Assembly (NCBI RefSeq): GCF_041734735.1
Contig: NC_134883.1
Location: 5,276,200-5,340,199 of the forward strand
Source: Babylonia areolata
Lineage: Eukaryota; Mollusca; Gastropoda; Neogastropoda; Buccinidae
DNA: 64,000 bases
Reading direction: 5' to 3'
Part shown: positions 53,518 to 62,500 of the stretch, piece by piece
Numbering within the stretch: the stretch's first letter is position 1
How the letters are laid out: every line of letters begins with the position of its first letter
Made by a program: the position numbers and the translations under genes
The notes under the pieces: model-generated
What the model was told of the DNA's origin: nothing
What the model saw: only the letters and a program-made list of their open reading frames with translations
The model's database searches: none

Positions 53518-56500
53518 ATCATCATCAAACATTTAAAGAAATCAACTCTGACAATATATTACAATACCAACAATAATAATAATATAGGTAATAATATCAG
53601 ACTGGAAATTTCAAGTCGCTGACCATGTGATGTGACCCTTTCACTCTATTTTTTCCTCTGAAGTTATGTTTCTGACCCACCTTATCCTTCCCAACATGAA
53701 TTGACAGCATATATCATATGTTTTTCATTTTTTATCATTATTACATTATCATTGATTTTTCTTATACTGTTATCATTATATCATGCAATTACATATCATT
53801 AAAAAGCATAAAACATGTACAACAAAATAACTATTACAAATTTCATAAAATTGTACACAAATCATTAAATTCATCAACAACAATCCAGCACAACAAATCA
53901 GTTAACAAATCATAGAAACTGGATGAAATTGAATTGAAAACTAAATTCCCACTCCTTTCCTTAATTCCTTGCATCATGTGTGGCACTATGCAATAGCTTG
54001 GATTTTATGTTTGTAGAAGGTAATCAGTTACTGATGCATACAAATTTTAAAAGATGCACTGATGTGGTGACAAGCCTGTCACTTGACACTGATTTTTTTT
54101 CAGTCAGTGAGACAAAAACGTTTCTCTTATTCTCCTGCAAAGATTACCATGACTTGAGTTTCAAACTCCAAAAATGTTATCCTCTTCAGTACAAACATTG
54201 TAAACAAATAACCAAAAACTTCTACCAAGCCAGGACACAAAATGTGCAACAGTATTACTAATACTTGCACAAAGCCATCAACATTATGTCCTGACCCATT
54301 ACTTTTGAAAAGGAAAAGGATCACTTGATTTTGTGTTGAACAGGTCAAATGACCTACAAAGGCTACAGTATCCTGGATCAAACCTAAATTCTGATGGATT
54401 ATGTTTGAACAGAAATGAATAGGAAGGAATGAAAAAATGCCAAGTGAAAGCCCTAACAGGCTAAGCACATTGGTCTGTTCAGCCAATGACTACCTATTTC
54501 AGAGTCAATGCTGTCATTGCTTGCTCGCTTCCTCTTGCTGTTTAACATTCATACATGAGAACTCTCAAAAGGTTACCTCTTCAAAATTGAAGTTAACTGC
54601 ATTTCTGATAATGTGTTTCCAACTGATACACACACAAAAAACAACAGAAAATAACAGGTGTGTTAGCACATCATAACAGAGTAAGTGTGTGTGTGAAAGT
54701 GAATGAGTGCGAGTGTGTGTGTGTGTGCATGTAGGTTGTGAGAATCCAAACTAAGAGTGGGCAAGCAAGCAAAGCAAATTCTGCCTAAAACAGAAGGGCT
54801 GATAAATCTGCACTGGTATTAAACATATTTTATATTATTACTTCTATCTATCTATTTTCTCTTTGTAATATTTGGTAAAAATGATACATACCCATTCCAG
54901 GATGCCCAATGGTAGAACTTGAGAGGTTACCAATATGCAGTCCTTCTCTACTGATTTTCTCAACCTACCAACAAAAAACAAATCATCATCCTTGAAAAAC
55001 CGAACTGACAGTGACACCACTTAAACTTTAGAAATGAAAAATAAAAGGAATATAAATGTTTAAAATCTATGCACTGAATCTGAGATTAATGCATAACAGA
55101 ACCAAGTAGGGCATTATGAGAGTATGGAATATCAAGAAAACCAAAATAAAACGTGAACACAGTACATATAAGCACCGTACGATAGCAGTTTGTTTTGTTT
55201 TTTTAAGTTTACTGATCCAGCTTGGAATATGCATGCTATGCTTTCTGCTTTAATACTGATGAACATCAACACAAAAACATCTCCCACTGCTTCACTCTTC
55301 CTCTTCAGTCTTCTGTTGTTACTGCAGTTATCTATTTTTTGTCAGTTCACAAAGGAGGTGATTCCAGACTTGACTTTAGTTAAAATATTTGTTTCTATTT
55401 TATAATAATATTCTACTTAAAAACTAAAAAGTTAAATGTTTTTATTCTATTAAATGCTGTTCTTAGTCTTTGTTCCAGTAATCGTATACTTTTTCTTATT
55501 TCAACAATTAAAGAGAAAAAGAGGGAGATAATGCATGGACTGTCAGAGACCAAAGGACGAATGTAAAGATTACAATTATGCCTGATGGGCTAATTGATAG
55601 ATAAAGGTATGGCCAGTTTCAAAATAGTTTTGAACATGATTGAATTTCCACAACAAATTATCACAAACTTTGCTGGGTTCACTTTGTTCACCTCACTTAT
55701 AATACTATTAATAGGTAGGTCCAGCCTAAGCACAAGCCTCATATCTCCATGCCTTAAAGAGTGCAAGAATGTATGAACCCACACCAAATTTCAAAGCAAT
55801 ATCTCAAATAGTGATTGAGATACTGAGTTTTAAACTTGGTGATTTTAGTGAATCTCACAAAATGGCATTTTGGAACCCATGCAGAACTGCAACTTACAGA
55901 TTCCCATGATCAAAACTCTTCATATAATAATCTGCATAGTCTATAGAATATCCCCATTTTTTTCAGTTGGCTATTAATGTTATTGGTTGAATGCCAGTAT
56001 CATAAAATCAGGGGAAAACGCTTATTTTCTGTATGTCCAATCCACAGTTTTAATGGTAGCCTTACTAAAATGACGAACTAAAAAACATTTCCATCTACAT
56101 AAACATTTCAGTTATCTACAGGTTCAGGAAAGACTGTAAATATACAAACTTACCAGACAGTGAATACTAATCATAAAATAAATCTTAAATGACTGCATGA
56201 TTATATCAATAGGCTTATGTGTAACATTAACCCCTAGGCTGCCTATATGACAAGATAACTCGTCATGGCAAGCATGTACGCTTCGCTGCCACAATGACAA
56301 GATAACTCATCACCGAAATATTCAGACTTTTCCCTGCTTTGCATTCAGTTCGTTGACAAAAATGCTGGTAGCTTTAGCTTGGGGAATCTTTCTAGATTCT
56401 ATTCATAGCTGGAAACACCATCAACGTCATGAGGCAATCCTTTATTTGAACGTTTTGGTTGGGTTACTGACCGCAGTGTTTGCCTGGCTCCTCTCCTCGC

Positions 56501-59500
56501 TCGCTCAACAAAATGTCGGATTGACGCTGTGCTCAAGACATGCGATCGTGACGAACTAAATCAACCAAGATTGTTTTCTTTAGCTGATGCTAACTGAAGT
56601 GTTAATTCGAAGGAGAAATCAGTGTTGAACATTTATAGGACGATTTGACAGAAACTAAAGGGAGCTATCAAGAGAGTGGCCAAGATACGACTATCAGTGA
56701 GTGATGCCAGCTATTCAGCTCTGGCAGACGACAGAAGTCACCCAAATTTTTAGGACACAGTGTGAGCGATTTTCTTGGCACTCAGCCAACGCTGTCTGAT
56801 GAGAACTGGATCAAGTGACCCTGTGAGAGGGGTGAAGAGGAGGGGGGTGGAGACTGGGGGGGCGTGGCCTCACATCCATATTATCACTTGGAGAAGTCAC
56901 GATGCATTGTGTATCTATTTCGTGTTGTTTTTTTCTGTTTTTTTATATTGTGGTTGTTTTAGTATGATTTTGTGTGTGCTGATATCCATTTGTCCAGAAA
57001 ATGGTATTTTAGTGCAAATTACCTGACTAATGTTTGTATTGTAATGAACAAGTTGAAAATGTGACAAAAAAACAAAACACTGATTTTAAAACAACAGCAT
57101 GTCACTAAAAATATATATAATTGGAAAACAGCATGTGTTTTGTATTCTTTATTCATTTGCCTTTCAGAAAATATATACTTTTATTGGTCTTTCTCCAATA
57201 ACAAAGAGCACAAATTGTCTGGGAAAAAACCCTGGCAAATAGATTTCACTTAATAATCTAATTTTCCTGGCAGCAAAAGGGTTAATGTTAAAAATAATCA
57301 TCCTTTTAAATAGTTTTTTCCCCAACATGAAGTTAACCTATTGTAAGCATCACTCTTATCTGTTTTCTTCTTGTTTGCACTTCTTTAAGTTTAACTATTG
57401 ATCAGTACAGCTGATAATACCTTTCATCCAGTTCTAAGGTATAAACATCCAACTGAAACTATGCATGGTCAGTCTTAGTGCTGAAGTATCAAGATTATAA
57501 AAAAATAAAATAAAAAAAAGGTTGAAGGGAAACAATAGTCTTACAATACAGCATCAAAAGGTGCCAATGGTTGTGTCATTTTGGTTAGTTTTTTTCAGTT
57601 TCTTTTTCATTAAGTAACTGCAGACGTTCGAAAACATTCAAAATTCAGAAGCACATAAATGCATAAAATCTTGTATTTGTTTCTGTAATCCATGTGCTGA
57701 AGATTCTGTCTCCACACGCATACCACACACAAAAGCATGCCTATGTAAACAAAAAACACTAAAAATAAAAAGCAAGCACACATACAAAAAACATTTGTGC
57801 ATGTATATAAACACTTGGTAGACACATATTCTAAAAAAATTTAAAGGATGCATATAATAAAGAGATAAACACACACTAAGTTACTAAAAACAAACACATA
57901 CATGCACATCACCGGACCTGTTTGATACTGAAGTATAATCATATATTTTGTTTTCAGGAACACATAACAGGAACACATTATTCCCTAACCGAAAATGTAC
58001 ACAAATATCTTGTAACAATGTAAGCATATATATACAACACACATATATGTATTACTTTGAAATGAAAAAAAATTTCGCGTAACAAATCATTTTGTGTGAA
58101 CTCTGTATATGTTGTGTGATCACTAAGTTGCCCCTGACTGAAGGCATGTCTAATCGATCATTCTCAGCCATTTTTGTCCCCAAAAAATCAACTTTAAAAA
58201 TTCATAGCTCAGAAACTTCTCAACCTATCCATCTGCTTCAAACTTTAAAATGGTGGCAGTGGAAGGAAGTAACAAACATACTTCTGTTCTCACAAACATA
58301 CTTCTGCTTTTTATGGGACTGCTAAAAGTAAAAGCGAAGGTAAAGGCAAATGGACAGTGTTTAGTGGGCCACACCAGGCAGTTCAGGGATTGAAAAGGGC
58401 ACTTCTGATGAGCCATGTCGGGTGACTGAGGAAGAAGGTTAATCATTCTAAATGCCACTTCCAATTTGACTACTGCGATCAAAACTTGCATTTTTCTCTT
58501 CAATACATTATAAAACAGAACTTCAACAATCAAATTTACATGATAGAATTTAATATAAAATTTGGTCTATCTGAGCAAAACTTATAATGAAGCAGGGTAC
58601 TGAAACCACTGATAAAAAAAAAAAGAAAGAAAAGATTGATCAGTAGAATTAAACTCATCAAAACATGTCAGGTCCCCACTTTTCCATTACATGGACATTG
58701 CAGCTCAAGTGCATCTGAGTCAATGTATTTTAAAAAAAGAAAATTTATGTTTTTGGTGGTATGTCCAATAGAAAGGATTTGTTTTGTTTGGAAAGTGCAG
58801 TGGGGAGTCAAAACACAAGGTTGATTTCTGTTTTTTATTAACTGAACAAAAGTCAAAAGGTATCTAAATGAAAATGAGCTTCCGCAAAAATGGATCTTTT
58901 ATTTGATAGATCTATCATACCAACTGGTTGAGAGTTGAAATATCTGCAACCTATTCTGGTCACCTATTCTCATTCAGACCAGAAGCAGACATTACACTTG
59001 CCGCGCTGCTGTTTGGAGACCAAAGGGTATCCCATTTCCCACGTTCAGAATCACTAATACTCCCCCACAGTCACACACAAAAAAGAAACATTCGAAGAAA
59101 AGTACAAAGATTATTTTTCTGATATATTTTTTAATTCAATTTCTATGTATACTTGTACATTTGCCCTTGCTATGGCGAAGAAAAAAAGTGATAAAATAGT
59201 CTGTTAACCATTGTTTCACACTATCACAGCATTACATTCTGACCAGACCTACCTACTTATAACTTTGACTTCGTTATGGAATGTAGGAACAGAAACCCTT
59301 CTCTACCTTTCAATATCTGTTAACCTTTTCCCACCAAAGACCAGCAACCAGCTACTCTCAAGATCCTGACTCTAGCCATGATAGAGGAGTCCTACCCAGC
59401 CAGCTCCTGGACCCATGTATACACGGACGGATCAGCGGAGGAAGCCACACACAACGGAGGCAGTGGTGTCTACGTCAGATTTCCCGATGGAGAGCACAGC

Positions 59501-62500
59501 AGCATCGCACTCCCTGGAGGAAAGCTCTGCTCCAATTTCAGAGCCGAAGTCCTGGCCATCAAAACAGCAGCAGAATTCCTCTCCTGTGGAAAGTCCCTTG
59601 GCAGCATCTCCATCTTCACTGACTCCATGTCCACACTCCAGGCCCTTGACTCCCCTGATCCTGGTCCACTGATCCAGTCCCTTAAGGCCTCCCTCACAAC
59701 CCTTACCCAAACAGCCCCAACGACCCTCCAGTGGGTGCCTTCACATGTAGGCCTCCCAGGCAACGAGCGTGCAGACCACCTCCCTAAGGAAGGAAGCCAG
59801 CTCACACAGCCAACCATTCCTGCCACATATGAGGAAGCAAAAACTCTCCTCTGCAGCAGATTCCGAAGAGGCTGGGTCACCCTGAACGGAGGCTACCAGG
59901 CACACCAAGATCCCATCAGGACACTGGAGAGAAGACACCAGACTACCATATACCGCCTTTGCACAGGACACTGCGGCCTCCGAGCACACCTGAAGAGGAT
60001 TGGAGTGGCAGCCACATCCCTATGTGATTGCGGCCAGGCTGACCAGACCCCATCCCATATTCTCCAAGACTGCCCCCTGTATGAGAAGATGCGGCAGCAG
60101 TCCTGGCCTGGGGGTGCTGACCTCAACACCAAGCTCTGGGGGATGGCAGCCGATCTTCACCGGACGTCCGAGTTTGTGGCATCCCTTGGACTTCGACCCT
60201 GACTGCGTAGCTGTCGAACGCAAAGATGTTAACCTTTTCAGCCCTTTAAGGTCGTCTGCCTGTGCAGCCTTCCTGGCCTGGCATGTTTTGGCCTGGCTGC
60301 ATCAACGGGAATGGGTGCTTCACTTCAGGCACAAATTTATAGCAGCTGTTCAACCAATAGCTACCAAACTTCACATTATGATTGAAATGTAATTTTGACA
60401 CAAATTGCTGGAGTCTCAAGACAAAGGATGTAACAGTATACTTGTAACTTTAATTAAAAACAGAAATAATAAAATGTCAGCTTCTGTCGATGTTGAAGAT
60501 TGTGGGCTGTCTACTTGATTGTCTATACTGCTTGCAAATTTCAACTCCTTCACTTTCCCATGAATTATCGAAAGAATTAAAAGAGAAACTGTCATTATCT
60601 GGGCTGAATTCACTGCAAGAGTCCATCATAATTTCACTGAGCTCTAAACTGCACAGTAAGCCTCTGACGGTTTACCATATCAAACGAAAACTGGATAAAA
60701 AGCACGTTATTCGTTCGATTTTTGGAGCAAAACTTCACATACCAGTGAGGAAGGAAGTTAAGTTGGAGTTACTTCCCTTACATAGCAGTTTAATGCATAA
60801 TAATGAGCTGACGAACCGGTTTAAATAAACAGGTTTCTTCACCTGCCTGTCAGGTGGGATCAGACGGAGAACGGGGATCAGCAGTGCATACCTCTCAGGC
60901 AGGCGCAGGGTTGAATGAGTTAAGCCCCAAGCTTTCTTAACTCTTTCACTGCCAAGTTTCTGTTTGAAAAAAACTCCCCAGTGCTAAATATTTTAGACTA
61001 AATGCTCTCAGTCACAAGCTTCAGTTCATGTCAAAGCACAATCAAAGGACTTGTTCACTTCAGACTGGATCAGAAGGCAATGGTTAGTCATTGTTCTACT
61101 GGCAGGAAACCGGCTGTAGCTGTCAAGCTTTGTTACTGTGTGAAAAAGGGTCCTTTTAACATGACCCCCTGATGTCAACTTAAGTTACCTATGACGATGT
61201 ATTGTCTAGTCGACTAAGGTCGCCAATGGCAGTGAAAGAGTTCATGGAGTGAACACCATCAAACCATCAATCTGAAAACCTAAAAAATGTGTAACTGTAA
61301 CTGTAAGCAACAACATAAAGAGAACAACAAAATGAAAATACAAACCTGCTTATCATCATCCACATGTACATAGAGGAAAGCAAAACTGTCAGTAATGTCA
61401 CGCTCAGAGTATCCATTCTGTCGCATCTCCTTCCTCTTGTCCAAGTACTACCAGAAAAGAAAAAAGTAACGTGTGAATCATACAATATCAAAGCAAAACA
61501 ATATGCACACAATGGAAAACTCTTTCAAACAATCAAAGTTTACACATAATCATATTCACAGTTATACAATGTAATCTGGTCTTTGTGAAGTCATATCTAA
61601 TACTATGAATGACTTATAAAGTACCCCATCTCCACAAGCTCAACAATAAACAGAATACTTTTTTCGCAACAACTGATTTCTATCATTTCTATTTAATAAA
61701 GGAATTTAAGTAACCATTCAAATTCTGTACCACAAACGGAAAAAGTTATCAAGATTCATAAGTCTAAAAGTGACAAAACATTAATAAATATAAAACAAGT
61801 ACATTTGTTTCTCGACAAAAATGCAGATGGCCATTCAATGATTCATGAACACTCAATGATCAGACCTTTGCACTAAGGATTCTGCAAACAAAATATAGCA
61901 GCCTCCTTTACCTAATTTCAATATGTTCTGGCAAACAAACATATAACCACATCCGGCCTTCCCGTTCAGGAACTTGCACCATTTGTTTTGATAAACAGTT
62001 AGCCAACAACACTTACTGGCTGGTGTCATCGAATTTATAAATCCTGATGTCTTCTTTGTTTATTATGGGTGATAAATTATCATAAAGATAAAAGATTATA
62101 ACTTTTAAACTGGATGTTTATCAAGTTCTGTTTGTGCAAATAGTCATTAAACCTATGTGAAAAAGAAATTCAAATATACTTCAAAATTTTTTTAAATGTA
62201 AAGTTTACTGTTTCCTGTGTCCTTCCACTGCCAGGTAATGCATTTTATTTATAATGGAATCTGTGAGAAGAATTTCTCTCAGTGATAAGAAACTCTAGGG
62301 ACAGCTGGACAGTGCAAGGTCTTCAGAGAAGAAGCCCCTCCTCAGTCAAGTGCTTCACCTTTCGGCCCTTAACTCCTTACAGTGGAGTGATGGCCTAGAG
62401 GTAACACGTCTGCCTAGGAAGTGGGAGAATCTGAGCGCGCTGGTCGGATCACGACTCAGCCACCGATATTTCCTCCCCCTCCACTAGACCTTGAGTGGTG

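Larger units (their letters stand above)
54965..61345 (-). other. Intron 2
   Basis: 6.4 kb, the longest intron: piggyBac-like element (56227-57285), LINE fragment (59331-60226), an unexplained 112-codon plus-strand frame (60490-60828) and a TTAA-flanked MITE (60937-61244). 54965-56226 and 57286-59317 hold nothing recognised. Confidence 0.6.
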
